From Paucibacter sp. Y2R2-4 (lineage in GTDB: Bacteria > Pseudomonadota > Gammaproteobacteria > Burkholderiales > Burkholderiaceae_C), in NCBI RefSeq assembly GCF_025717535.1, contig NZ_JAJIRO010000006.1, positions 62,001 to 126,000 on the forward strand: a stretch of 64,000 nucleotides of DNA, written 5' to 3'. The position numbers and the translations under genes were made by a program. Below, piece by piece: positions 16,554 to 24,597 of the stretch (its first letter is position 1; each line of letters opens with the position of its first letter). Under the pieces are notes generated by a model. It saw nothing but the letters and a program-made list of their open reading frames with translations, was not told the DNA's origin and did not search any database.

Positions 16554-16570
16554 GGCGTTTTGCAAACGCC
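16554..16570. promoter_or_regulatory. Perfect palindrome upstream of the DUF2946 gene
   Basis: GGCGTTT-TGC-AAACGCC is a perfect inverted repeat with 7-base arms, five bases upstream of the TAGAAT box (minus strand, 16549-16544). That position would suit an operator for the DUF2946/TonB-receptor transcription unit. It could instead be a weak 3' hairpin of the pcuC-like transcript, but no T-run follows. Confidence 0.4.
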
Positions 16571-16596
16571 CTTGATCTGCCTTAATTTGAATTGGC

Positions 16597-17058
16597 TCAG
16601 TGCTTGTGTGCGCCCGTGTCGGCTGCAGGAGAGCCGAGTTGGCGAGCCTCGGCTTGCACCTCGACGGCCGGCAGCTTCTTGCCGGACTTGTCTTCAAACA
16701 CCAAAGTCAGCGCCACCTTGTCGCCGGCCTTGATGGGGGCCTTCAGGTCCATCAGCATGACATGAAAGCCGCCGGGCTTGAGCTCCACGGTTTGGCCGGC
16801 CGGCAGGTCCAGACCTTGAATGGCGCGCATCTTCATGACCGAGCCTTCCATCGCCATCTCATGCACCTCGGTCACGTTCGCGACGCTAGCGCGCACTTCT
16901 ACCAAGCGGGCATCGCTCTTGGACTTCAGCTGCAGAAAAGCGCCGGTGGCTTTTTGCTGGGCGACGGTGGCACGCACCCAGGGCTGAGTCACTTCGACCT
17001 GGGCCGAGGCTTGGAAGGCTGCAAACAGCAGGGCGCTGCAGATGAGAGCTTTGTTCAT
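16597..17058 (-). CDS. Periplasmic copper chaperone PCu(A)C
   Basis: A 153-residue exported protein with a signal peptide ending FQASA. The Cu(I) ligand pattern H-(M)x10M-x21-H-x-M is visible in VHEMAMEGSVMKMR and GGFHVMLMDL, with the surrounding WVRATVAQQKATGAFLQL and DLPAGQTVELKPGG typical of the family. Such proteins deliver Cu(I) to cytochrome oxidase assembly or keep copper in the periplasm. The start ATG 17058 has AGAGGGAT just upstream. The C-terminal tail is His-rich (GAHKH), which could also bind metal. It heads the minus-strand copper locus. Confidence 0.92.
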   Translation of the reverse strand: MNKALICSALLFAAFQASAQVEVTQPWVRATVAQQKATGAFLQLKSKSDARLVEVRASVANVTEVHEMAMEGSVMKMRAIQGLDLPAGQTVELKPGGFHVMLMDLKAPIKAGDKVALTLVFEDKSGKKLPAVEVQAEARQLGSPAADTGAHKH

Positions 17059-17141
17059 GGGATCCCTCTTAGAAAACACTTGTTGAGCGGCTCAGTGACA
17101 GCATGGAGGCGCTTTGGCCGAAGATTCTAGGGGAGCGCTTT

Positions 17142-17987
17142 TCAAGCCCAAGTTGCAGCACCCGCCTCGCTATGTTTCTTTGACGCCAGGGCTTGCAGTC
17201 CGTAGCGACTCAGCGCCAATTGCCAGTCAGCGTCTTGCGGCATGTCTCGGGCTGCCGTGAGCACCAAGTCGCGCCAAGCTTGGGGCAAGTCAGGCGAGAT
17301 CAAAAAGCGCCGCTGGAAGTTGTTGCGAGGCTGCTCCGCAACATAGACCTGCTCGTCAAAAGACTCGATCTGTTGGCGCCACCAAGGCAGGCCACTGCGA
17401 GAAAGAAACACCACATCCACGCGGCCGCGCAGCAGCTTTTGCAAGTTGCTTTGGGTCGTCGGGGCATCTTCTCTTTGCATCAAATCGGCCGCGATCATGG
17501 GCTCGACTTCTGCGTAGACATGGCCCGCGACACCTCCGAGCTTGAAGCCTTTGAGGGAGCTGGTGCCTTGATACAGCACGGGCTTCTTTTTCAATGAGAG
17601 CACCAGATCGCCGTCTTCCATCACGGGAGCGCTCCAGACATAACGCTGCATGGAGACGTCGCCAAAAAAGCTCGGGCTGACCCAGGGCACCAGACCTATC
17701 CAGCCCGGGTGACTCATTTCAAGATCGAGTCGTTTTCGGGGCAGCAACTGGACGCGAAACGGCCCCATGCCAGGCGGCAGCCTCGCGCTCATCCATTGCG
17801 CCCAGTCTTGCGTCAGCCCCTGGCCAGGCGAGGTCACAAAAGGTGGGTAGTCGTAGTGACTGAACAGCAGTCCAGCTTTCAGAAACTCCTGGGCGGGCAT
17901 CGGCTCCCGGACCACCGAGCTCGCCTGAGGCTTGCCGCAAGCGGCGCCAAGAGTCAGCGCGAGCGCGAACTGGCGTCGGGTGCTCAT
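17142..17987 (-). CDS. Exported substrate-binding-like protein (PBP family 3 type)
   Basis: A 281-residue protein with the pattern of a two-lobe periplasmic solute-binding fold: GLLFSHYDYPPFVTSPGQGL at the start of lobe 1, SSLKGFKLGGVAGHVYAEVE and QSNLQKLLRGRVDVVFLSRSG in lobe 2. The N-terminus TRRQFALALTLGAACG resembles a twin-arginine or lipoprotein-like signal. No ABC permease or ATPase is adjacent, so it may be an orphan sensor or binding protein. It overlaps the stop of the M20 gene by four bases (ATGA), placing it last in the ureide operon. The ligand is unknown. Confidence 0.7.
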   Translation of the reverse strand: MSTRRQFALALTLGAACGKPQASSVVREPMPAQEFLKAGLLFSHYDYPPFVTSPGQGLTQDWAQWMSARLPPGMGPFRVQLLPRKRLDLEMSHPGWIGLVPWVSPSFFGDVSMQRYVWSAPVMEDGDLVLSLKKKPVLYQGTSSLKGFKLGGVAGHVYAEVEPMIAADLMQREDAPTTQSNLQKLLRGRVDVVFLSRSGLPWWRQQIESFDEQVYVAEQPRNNFQRRFLISPDLPQAWRDLVLTAARDMPQDADWQLALSRYGLQALASKKHSEAGAATWA

Positions 17988-19240
17988 GGTTTGGCGCTTG
18001 GACTCAGCAGCTCCAGCAGCGTGCGCGCCACCACCTTGGTGGCACCTCGCAAATCGGCCAGGTTCAGATGCTCGTCAGCGCGCTTGGCATTGCTCTCCAG
18101 CACGGTGCGCGGGCCGGCGCCGTAGATGGCGGCGGGGATGCCGTGCTCGCCGTAGAGGCGCACATCGGTGTAGAGCGGTGTGCCTGAGGTTGGGATGGGC
18201 TCGCCCAACACCGCCTCGCCATGGCGCTGCAAGGCTTGCACCAAGGCCTGGTTGCCGGGCAGAGGCTGCAACGCATGGGCCAGCAGCAGGCGTTTGATGT
18301 CCACGCTCAAGCCCGGCACCAGGGCTGCGGTGTCGCGGATCAGCTTGCGCAGATTGGCTTCCACCGCGACCGGGTCTTCCTCGGGGATCATGCGGCGGTC
18401 CAGTTTGAAGCTGACCTTGCCCGGCACCACATTGGTGTTGCTGCCGCCTTCGATGCGGCCCACATTCAGATAGGGGTGGGTGATGCCCTCGACCTGGGAG
18501 CTCACTTTTTTGTACAGCGTGTTCTGCGCATAGAGCGCGTTCAGAATCGCCACCGCGCCCTGCAAGGCGTCCACGCCGGTGTCGGGAATGGCGGCGTGCG
18601 CGGCGCGGCCATGCACCGTCACTTCCATCTGCAAACAGCCGTTGTGAGCGGTGACGACCTGGTAGCTGAAGCCGGCGGCGATCAAGAGGTCGGGTCGGGT
18701 CAGGCCCTGTTTGAGCAGCCAGCCGGGGCCGAGTTCGCCGCCAAATTCTTCGTCATAAGTGAAGTGCAACTCCACCCCGCCGCGCAGCGGCAGGCCCAGG
18801 GCTTCGAGCGCGCGCAGCGCAAAGGTGTAGCTGGCGAAATCACTCTTGCTGACGGCGGCAGCGCGGCCGTAAAGCTTGCCGCTTTGTAGACCGCCCTCGA
18901 TATGGCCGCTGTAGGGGCCATGGGTCCAGCCCTCGCCGGGTGGCACCACATCGCCATGCGCGTTCAGCGCAATCACCGGCCCGGTGTCTGAGTAATGCCG
19001 GCGCACGATCAAATTGGTGATGGAGGCCAGACCAAAGGCCTGCACTTGCTCGGCAGGAACCGGGTGGCGCTCGACGGGCAGGCCCATGGCGGTCAAGAGC
19101 TCGGCGGTGCGCTCGGCGTGCGGTGCGTTATTGCCAGGCGGGGTGTCGGTGGGCACCTGCACCAGCGCCTGCAAATAGCGCACTTCTTCATCAAAGTGTG
19201 CGTCGATCCAGGCGTCTAGTTTTTCGAATGAGTCGGTCAT
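17984..19240 (-). CDS. M20-family metallopeptidase/amidohydrolase (ArgE/DapE-like) of the ureide operon
   Basis: A 418-residue protein of the M20 zinc hydrolase family: ALNAHGDVVPPGEGWTHGPY supplies the first His and Asp, FTYDEEFGGELGPGW the catalytic Glu pair, and GRAAHAAIPDTGVDAL the dimerisation-domain His. The usual GRGxxDxKG motif, whose Asp bridges the two metals, reads GRAAAVSKSDFAS here, so this belongs to a distinct subgroup. Four-base overlaps with uraD-allC upstream and the binding protein downstream show tight operon membership. It may act on a ureido or N-acyl compound produced in the pathway; that substrate is inferred only from position. Confidence 0.78.
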   Translation of the reverse strand: MTDSFEKLDAWIDAHFDEEVRYLQALVQVPTDTPPGNNAPHAERTAELLTAMGLPVERHPVPAEQVQAFGLASITNLIVRRHYSDTGPVIALNAHGDVVPPGEGWTHGPYSGHIEGGLQSGKLYGRAAAVSKSDFASYTFALRALEALGLPLRGGVELHFTYDEEFGGELGPGWLLKQGLTRPDLLIAAGFSYQVVTAHNGCLQMEVTVHGRAAHAAIPDTGVDALQGAVAILNALYAQNTLYKKVSSQVEGITHPYLNVGRIEGGSNTNVVPGKVSFKLDRRMIPEEDPVAVEANLRKLIRDTAALVPGLSVDIKRLLLAHALQPLPGNQALVQALQRHGEAVLGEPIPTSGTPLYTDVRLYGEHGIPAAIYGAGPRTVLESNAKRADEHLNLADLRGATKVVARTLLELLSPSAKP

Positions 19241-21048
19241 GAAGAGAGTTCCTCCGCCAAATGGTTCAACAGGGCTTGAAAGGCGCGCACGCTCAAATCA
19301 GCGTCATCGTTGCTGATGCTTTCCAGCGGGTTGTGACTGATGCCGCTATTGCCGCCGCGCACAAAAAGCATGGCTTGCGTCATCAGATCATGCAGCTTCA
19401 TCGCATCATGGCCGGCGCCGGAAGGCAGTTGGTGCAGGGGCAGGCCGAGGCTGGCCACGGCGGCCTCCCAGCGCGCTTGCCAGCGCGCATCGCTGGGCGC
19501 GGCCTTGGCGGCCATGGTGGGGGTGAGGCTCCAACGCAGGCCGCGGCGCTGGCAGATGCGGGCCAGCTCGGCGCGCACATCGCCGTCCAGCGCATCGCGG
19601 GCCGCGTTGCTGCTGGCGCGCAGATCCAGGCTGAACTGGCAGCGGCCGGGGATCACATTGATGGAGCCTTGCGGCACCTGCAATTGGCCCACCGTGCCTA
19701 CGGTCACCGCGCCTGTGCTGTCTTGCTCGGCTGCCCGCTGTTCCACGTAGAGCAGCAGCTCGGCCACGGCGGCCGCCGCGTCTTGGCGCTGGCCCATGGG
19801 CGTGGTGCCGGCGTGGGCGGCCTGGCCGATCACCTCGCCCAGATAGCGCACGCTGCCATTGATGGAGGTGACGATGCCCAGCGGCAGGTCCAGAGCCTGC
19901 AGCACCGGGCCTTGTTCGATATGCACTTCAACAAAGCCGAGATAGTGGGCCGGGTCACGCGCCAGCGCCTGGATGGCCGCCATCTCGCCCGGCAGGCCGG
20001 CGCTTCGCATCGCCTCCCGCATGGCGATGCCTTGCTCATCCATTTCGTCCAGCCAGGCCGGGTCGAAGCTGCCGGTCAAGGCGCTGGAGCCCAAGAAAGT
20101 GGCTTTGTAGCGCTGGCCTTCTTCCTCGGCAAAAGCCACCACCTCAATCGCAAAGGGCAGGCGCTGCCCGGCCAAGCTCAGCTCGCGCACGCAGGCCATG
20201 GGCACCAGCACGCCCAGGCGCCCGTCATACTTGCCGGCGTGGCGCACGGTGTCGTAGTGCGAGCCGGTCAGCAAACTGGGCGCCTTGTCGGAGTGGCCCT
20301 CAAAACGTCCCACCACATTGCCCACCGCATCGATAGACACCTCGTCAAAGCCGCAGTCCTTGAGCATCCATTCGCGCAGCTGGGCGGCGCAAGCTTGGTG
20401 GGCGGGCGTCAGATAGGTGACGGTGAGTTCGCCCTGCTCTTGATAGCCGGGGTCGGAATGCTGGGCCAGGGCTTCGGCCCAATCCCAGACTAAATTTCCC
20501 AGATCGGGCGAGACGCCAAACTTGTCATTCAAGCGGATCTCGGCAATGCGGTGAATCTGGCGCAGGCATTCGCCCAACTCTTGCTCGGGGCTGTCTTGCA
20601 GGCGGCGCGCAAAGGCTTCGATGATTTGGCTACGGCTCAAGCCCAGGCCGCGCGGGCCGCGCACCGCCAGGATGAAGGGCCAGCCGAAATGCGCGCTGTA
20701 GTCGGCATTGAGCTGCTGCAGCCGGGCGAACTCTTCGGGCGTGCAGTGGGTCAGCCCGGCGCGGCCTTGCTCGTCGCTGGACTCGGCCGTCAAGGCCTGG
20801 GCCACCATGGCCTTGCCGGCCAGCTCGGGGTGGGCGCGTATCAGCTGCAGTTGCTCCTCTCGGCTGGCCTCTCGCACCACCTGAGCCAAGCCATGCTTGA
20901 GCTGGGCCAGGCTTTGAAACGGCCGCGCGGCAGCGGCGCGCTCGGCGATCCAGGGTGAATGCTCATAGGTGCCGGCCAGCAGCTCGGTGAACTGCGCGGG
21001 CGTGGCCGCATTCAAGGCACTCAAACTCAAAGTCATCGTCATGCTCAT
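19237..21048 (-). CDS. uraD-allC: Fused OHCU decarboxylase (UraD) and allantoate amidohydrolase (AllC)
   Basis: A 603-residue bifunctional protein. Residues about 1-170 are the UraD domain (PFQSLAQLKHGLAQVV, RAHPELAGK with the catalytic His, HFGWPFILAVRG), which turns OHCU into S-allantoin. Residues about 185-603 are an M20-type allantoate amidohydrolase (LLTGSHYDTVRHAGKYDGRL, VVAFAEEEGQRYKATFLGS, VEVHIEQGPVLQ, GHDAMKLHDLMTQAMLFVRG), which releases ammonia and CO2 from allantoate to give ureidoglycine. The start overlaps puuE by four bases (ATGA), and the stop overlaps the M20 gene by four. The fusion links two non-consecutive steps, with PuuE acting between them. Confidence 0.92.
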   Translation of the reverse strand: MSMTMTLSLSALNAATPAQFTELLAGTYEHSPWIAERAAAARPFQSLAQLKHGLAQVVREASREEQLQLIRAHPELAGKAMVAQALTAESSDEQGRAGLTHCTPEEFARLQQLNADYSAHFGWPFILAVRGPRGLGLSRSQIIEAFARRLQDSPEQELGECLRQIHRIAEIRLNDKFGVSPDLGNLVWDWAEALAQHSDPGYQEQGELTVTYLTPAHQACAAQLREWMLKDCGFDEVSIDAVGNVVGRFEGHSDKAPSLLTGSHYDTVRHAGKYDGRLGVLVPMACVRELSLAGQRLPFAIEVVAFAEEEGQRYKATFLGSSALTGSFDPAWLDEMDEQGIAMREAMRSAGLPGEMAAIQALARDPAHYLGFVEVHIEQGPVLQALDLPLGIVTSINGSVRYLGEVIGQAAHAGTTPMGQRQDAAAAVAELLLYVEQRAAEQDSTGAVTVGTVGQLQVPQGSINVIPGRCQFSLDLRASSNAARDALDGDVRAELARICQRRGLRWSLTPTMAAKAAPSDARWQARWEAAVASLGLPLHQLPSGAGHDAMKLHDLMTQAMLFVRGGNSGISHNPLESISNDDADLSVRAFQALLNHLAEELSS

Positions 21049-22004
21049 TCCCAGATGAAGGCGCGTGAAGCGTCAAAGGGATGAACGCTGCGCCAGTGGC
21101 GCGCGATGTCCACCCGGCGGCAAATCCAAACTCGCTCGTGCTTCTCGACATGATCAAGAAAGCGCTGCAGCGCGCGCATGCGCCCGGGTCGGCCCAGCAG
21201 GCGGCAATGCATGCCCACGCTCATCATCTTGGGCGCCTCATCGCCTTCTTTGTAGAGCACATCAAAGCTGTCGCGCAGGTACTCAAAAAACTCGTCGCCC
21301 TGCGAAAAGCCTTGCGGCAGGGCAAAGCGCATGTCATTGCAGTCCAGCGTGTAGGGCACGACCAGATGGGGGCTGAGCGCGCCATCGGTCTTGCGCACCT
21401 GCAGCCAGAAGGGCAGGTCGTCGCCGTAGTAGTCGCTGTCGTACTCAAAGCCGCCGTAGTCGGCCACCAGGCGGCGGGTGTTGGGGCTGTCGCGGCCGGT
21501 GTACCAGCCGGAGGGGCGCTCACCCGTCAGGCGCTGCAGCACATCCATGCCCTCGTTCATATGCTGGCGCTCGGTGGCTTCGTCCACGCCCTGGTAGCTG
21601 ATCCAGCGCCAACCGTGGCAGGCGATTTCATGGTTCATCTGCACCAGAGCCTGGCAGAGCTCGGGGTGGCGTTGCAAGGCCATGGCCACACCAAACACGG
21701 TGAGCGGCAGACCGCGCCCTTCGAACTCGCGCAGCAAGCGCCAGACGCCGGCCCGCGAGCCGTACTCGTAAATGCTCTCCATGCTCAGATGCCGCGCGGC
21801 AAAGGCTGGCGGGTTGGCCATCTCCGAGAGGAACTGCTCCGAGCCGGCGTCGCCATGCAGCACCGAGTTTTCGCCGCCTTCTTCATAGTTCAGCACAAAC
21901 TGCAGTGCGATGCGGGCCTGGCCCGGCCACTGGGCATGAGGCGGATGCTCCCCATAGCCAATCAGGTCGCGCGGGTAGCGATGTGGGGTCGGGCTTTGTC
22001 GCAT
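21045..22004 (-). CDS. puuE: Allantoinase PuuE (polysaccharide-deacetylase fold)
   Basis: A 319-residue cytoplasmic enzyme that hydrolyses allantoin to allantoate without the metal centre of AllB-type allantoinases. Diagnostic segments are [70 protein letters not shown] and the C-terminal [14 protein letters not shown]. The ATG at 22004 gives the family-standard N-terminus. It is the first gene of the four-gene minus-strand ureide operon and is divergent from uraH, with 85 bases between the two starts. Confidence 0.93.
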   Translation of the reverse strand: MRQSPTPHRYPRDLIGYGEHPPHAQWPGQARIALQFVLNYEEGGENSVLHGDAGSEQFLSEMANPPAFAARHLSMESIYEYGSRAGVWRLLREFEGRGLPLTVFGVAMALQRHPELCQALVQMNHEIACHGWRWISYQGVDEATERQHMNEGMDVLQRLTGERPSGWYTGRDSPNTRRLVADYGGFEYDSDYYGDDLPFWLQVRKTDGALSPHLVVPYTLDCNDMRFALPQGFSQGDEFFEYLRDSFDVLYKEGDEAPKMMSVGMHCRLLGRPGRMRALQRFLDHVEKHERVWICRRVDIARHWRSVHPFDASRAFIWE

Positions 22005-22038
22005 GGCGGGCAGCAAACAGTGGCGAGAGTTTTCTTGC

Positions 22039-22050
22039 CTACACTTTGCC
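22039..22050 (+). promoter_or_regulatory. CTACACTTTGCC motif, possible -10 region before uraH
   Basis: CTACACTTTGCC lies 39 bases before the uraH start. TACACT could be a -10 hexamer; no good -35 is seen at 16-18 bases. The same 12-mer occurs before puuD (33710-33721), another urate-pathway gene. Confidence 0.35.
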
Positions 22051-22089
22051 TCAAATCTTGACCCCTTTGACATTGAGAGCAAGCAAGCC

Positions 22090-22485
22090 ATGAGCACAGC
22101 AGCAAACACCGATACGGCCAGCGCCCCAGGTTGGCTCAGCACCCATGTGCTGGACACCATGCAAGGCCAGCCCGCCGCAGGCATGGGGGTGCGCCTGTAT
22201 CGACTGCAGGGCGAGGGTCAGGTCTTGCTCTTGAAGTCGCTTGTGCTGAACGCCGATGGCCGCGCTGATGCGCCTTTGCTGGCGGGCGCGGAGTTCTTGC
22301 CTGGCCGCTACCGCCTGGTGTTTGCTGTGGCCGAGTACTTCAGGCGCCAGCCTGGGGTGGTCTTGCCCGAGCCGCCTTTTCTGGATGAGGTGCCGCTGGA
22401 CTTTGGGCTGGCGGATGCCGCCGCTCACTACCATGTGCCGCTGCTGACCAGCCCCTGGAGCTATTCGACCTACCGTGGCAGCTGA
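22090..22485 (+). CDS. uraH: 5-hydroxyisourate hydrolase (transthyretin-like)
   Basis: A 131-residue enzyme that opens 5-hydroxyisourate to OHCU, directly after urate oxidation. The transthyretin-like fold is marked by [19 protein letters not shown] near the N-terminus, the central [14 protein letters not shown] and the C-terminal signature tetrapeptide YRGS; conserved active-site His and Arg lie in these segments. The ATG at 22090 is divergent from puuE. xdhC follows 19 bases after the stop on the same strand. Confidence 0.95.
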   Translation: MSTAANTDTASAPGWLSTHVLDTMQGQPAAGMGVRLYRLQGEGQVLLLKSLVLNADGRADAPLLAGAEFLPGRYRLVFAVAEYFRRQPGVVLPEPPFLDEVPLDFGLADAAAHYHVPLLTSPWSYSTYRGS

Positions 22486-22504
22486 GCGGAGCTTGAGAGT
22501 CGAT

Positions 22505-23389
22505 ATGGGAGCTTCATCCTTCTTCGCCTTGCACAGCGATCTGGATCGGCTGCAGTCGGCGCTGCAGCAACACAGCTTGGTTTTGGTCACGGTGATGCTG
22601 GTGAAGGGCAGCGTGCCGCGCGGGCCGGGGACTTGGATGGCCGTGGGGGGCGAGGGCTCAGTGGCGCCCTTGATTGCGACCATCGGCGGCGGCCAGTTGG
22701 AGTTCGAGGCGATTGCGAAAGCGCGGCAGCTTCTACAAGCGGGGCGCTTCGCTGACGCTGTGCTCAGCGAACATGCTTTGGGTCCCAGCTTGGGTCAATG
22801 CTGTGGTGGCACTGTGGCGCTGCGTTATGAATGGCTGGAAGTCAGCGACAGCGCCGGCTTGGCCGAACGTCTGGGTTCAGCGGAGCCTCCGCCCATGTCG
22901 GTGGCTTTGTTCGGTGGCGGCCATGTGGGGCAGGCCCTGGCGAGGGTCTTGGCGAGGCTGCCGGTGCAGCTGCACTGGATCGACAGCCGCGACGAAGTCT
23001 TCCCCAGCGGCTTGCCTGAATCCATCAAAGCCGAGCATTCCGAGCCAGTGCAAGGTGCGGCGCGTGATTTGTTGCCGGGCTCCAGCGTCTTGATCATGAG
23101 CTTCAGTCATGCGGAGGACCTGGCCATCGTGCGTGCTTGCCTGGAGCGGCGGCGCGAACGCAATGACCTGCCCTTCATCGGCCTGATCGGCAGCAAGAGC
23201 AAATGGGCCAGCTTCCGCGCCCGGCTGCGCGAACGAGGCTTTAGCGAAGCCGAGCTGGACGGCGTTTGTTGCCCGATTGGTTTGCCCGGCATTGCCGGCA
23301 AGCAACCCGAGGTGATTGCGGTGGCGGTGGCGGCGCAGCTGCTGCTGCAAGCCAGCGCCGCGCCACCGTCAATGCCAGAGGCGTCTTGA
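22505..23389 (+). CDS. xdhC: XdhC, molybdenum-cofactor insertion protein for xanthine dehydrogenase
   Basis: A 294-residue XdhC/CoxI-family protein that binds molybdenum cofactor and helps sulfurate and load it into XdhB. The N-terminal domain has LVTVMLVKGSVPRGPGTWM and ATIGGGQLEFEAI with the conserved cofactor-binding Cys region LGQCCGGTVALRYE. The C-terminal Rossmann domain shows VALFGGGHVGQALARVL and FIGLIGSKSKWASF, ending with CCPIGLPGIAGKQPEVIAV. The start at 22505 is preferred; an in-frame GTG at 22475 would overlap uraH. Its partner genes xdhAB lie 20 kb away, and it is instead paired with uraH. Confidence 0.92.
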   Translation: MGASSFFALHSDLDRLQSALQQHSLVLVTVMLVKGSVPRGPGTWMAVGGEGSVAPLIATIGGGQLEFEAIAKARQLLQAGRFADAVLSEHALGPSLGQCCGGTVALRYEWLEVSDSAGLAERLGSAEPPPMSVALFGGGHVGQALARVLARLPVQLHWIDSRDEVFPSGLPESIKAEHSEPVQGAARDLLPGSSVLIMSFSHAEDLAIVRACLERRRERNDLPFIGLIGSKSKWASFRARLRERGFSEAELDGVCCPIGLPGIAGKQPEVIAVAVAAQLLLQASAAPPSMPEAS

Positions 23390-23390
23390 G

Positions 23391-24311
23391 TTAGCGCGAG
23401 CGAGCCGCAGCGCTGAGCCGGCGGCGCGCCAGCATCAAGCCTGCGCCAGCGAACCACAAAGCCCAGGTCGAGGGCTCGGGTACGGCTTGCACCGCGCGCA
23501 GCTCGACCCGGGTGTGGGTTTCGCCTCGGAAAGCGGTGCCGCTGGTATCAAAGGTTTGCAGGGCGCTGATCAAATTGCCTTGATCATCCAGATAGCCGTA
23601 GTTGCCAAAGATTTGGTCGCTGCCGGCTTCGTTGTGGCTGAGTACCAGCACAATGCCTTCTGCGCCGTTGGGCAGTGTCAGTGCTGTGTTGCCGTAAACC
23701 GTGATGCTTTGGTTCGGGAAATCTTGCTTGCGAAATGAGATGCCGCTGGGGCCGCCGTTAGCACTGGTATAGACCGACAGCTCCAAGACATCGTTGTTAT
23801 TGCTGAAGTTGTCACTGAGGCGAAGCCCCCAGGTGGACCCCGGCTGAGGCAGGGCGCTCAGCGAAAGCGACAGTGCCACGGCAAAGCTCCGGGATTGGTC
23901 CAGGCCGCTGCCCGAGTCGATCACGTTGGTGGAAAGGCGCAGTCTCAATGACTTGCCGACACCGCCGGTGGCGCCAGTGCTCGGCGTGGCGTAGCTGGAA
24001 TCCAGCATCAACGCGTTGCCTTCTTCGCGCGCCGCCAGGTTCGGGTCGGCGCCTGCAGCCAGATCGATCAAGGAATAGTTCGAGGGATTGCCGCTCGGGA
24101 AGTTCGGCCCTTGGAAGGCATTGCCGTTGCTGAAGTCGTCGCGAAGATAGAGGTTCTCGCCATTCAGCCAACTGGCCACTGTGCCGTCGCGGAACAGCTG
24201 CAACTCGGTGGCGCGCATGACGTCGGCTTGGGCGCTGCTGGCGAGGCCGGCCACAGCCATGACAGCCATTGCCATGCGATGTTGAGACCTGAGGTTTCCT
24301 TGCTCTGACAT
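23391..24311 (-). CDS. Exported PEP-CTERM protein of unknown function
   Basis: A 306-residue protein with a signal peptide (HRMAMAVMAVAGLASSAQA) and a C-terminal PEP-CTERM sorting tail: VPEPSTWALWFAGAGLMLARRR. That tail directs exosortase-dependent processing in bacteria that make exopolysaccharide. The middle is rich in Ser, Asn and Gly and contains LRLRLSTNVIDSGSG and ITVYGNTALTLPNG, looking like a beta-sandwich, possibly a lectin-like fold. The ATG at 24311 is chosen for its signal peptide. It is divergent from a GDPD gene that also ends in a PEP-CTERM tail, and stops one base after the xdhC stop codon. Confidence 0.78.
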   Translation of the reverse strand: MSEQGNLRSQHRMAMAVMAVAGLASSAQADVMRATELQLFRDGTVASWLNGENLYLRDDFSNGNAFQGPNFPSGNPSNYSLIDLAAGADPNLAAREEGNALMLDSSYATPSTGATGGVGKSLRLRLSTNVIDSGSGLDQSRSFAVALSLSLSALPQPGSTWGLRLSDNFSNNNDVLELSVYTSANGGPSGISFRKQDFPNQSITVYGNTALTLPNGAEGIVLVLSHNEAGSDQIFGNYGYLDDQGNLISALQTFDTSGTAFRGETHTRVELRAVQAVPEPSTWALWFAGAGLMLARRRLSAAARSR

Positions 24312-24405
24312 GGCTCGACTCCCTGTTTGTCGATGAAGAAAGATGCAGAAAGAAGTGGAAATAGGCGGCTTCGGGTCTGTAGCGGACGAAACCGCGGCCG
24401 AAATG

Positions 24406-24448
24406 GCTGCCAAACGGGTAGCCAAAACGGCAGCCCAAACGGCAGCCG
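24406..24448. repeat. Short 12-13-bp tandem repeat in a divergent intergenic region
   Basis: Three successive units, GCTGCCAAACGG, GTAGCCAAAACGG and CAGCCCAAACGG, are followed by a partial CAGCCG. They lie between the two divergent PEP-CTERM genes (starts 24311 and 24598). They could be repeated regulator-binding sites or a small slippage repeat. The rest of this 286-base region shows no gene. Confidence 0.5.
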
Positions 24449-24597
24449 ATTGTGTGGCGCCGCTTTGGTGCTGGGAAGGTACTCCCCCTAGATCGAAAAC
24501 TGTCACAGAGGAGGCTTGATTAGTCCATTTGGATCTTGCTTGCCACAGGGATTTCACAGAGCGCTGTCAGTATGTGCGGCTATCCAAGGAGCCTGAG

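Noticed and set aside
24498-24570. Pho box before the GDPD gene (two CTGTCA hexamers)
   Set aside because: The hexamers are about 60 bases apart, not the 11-base tandem spacing required for PhoB.
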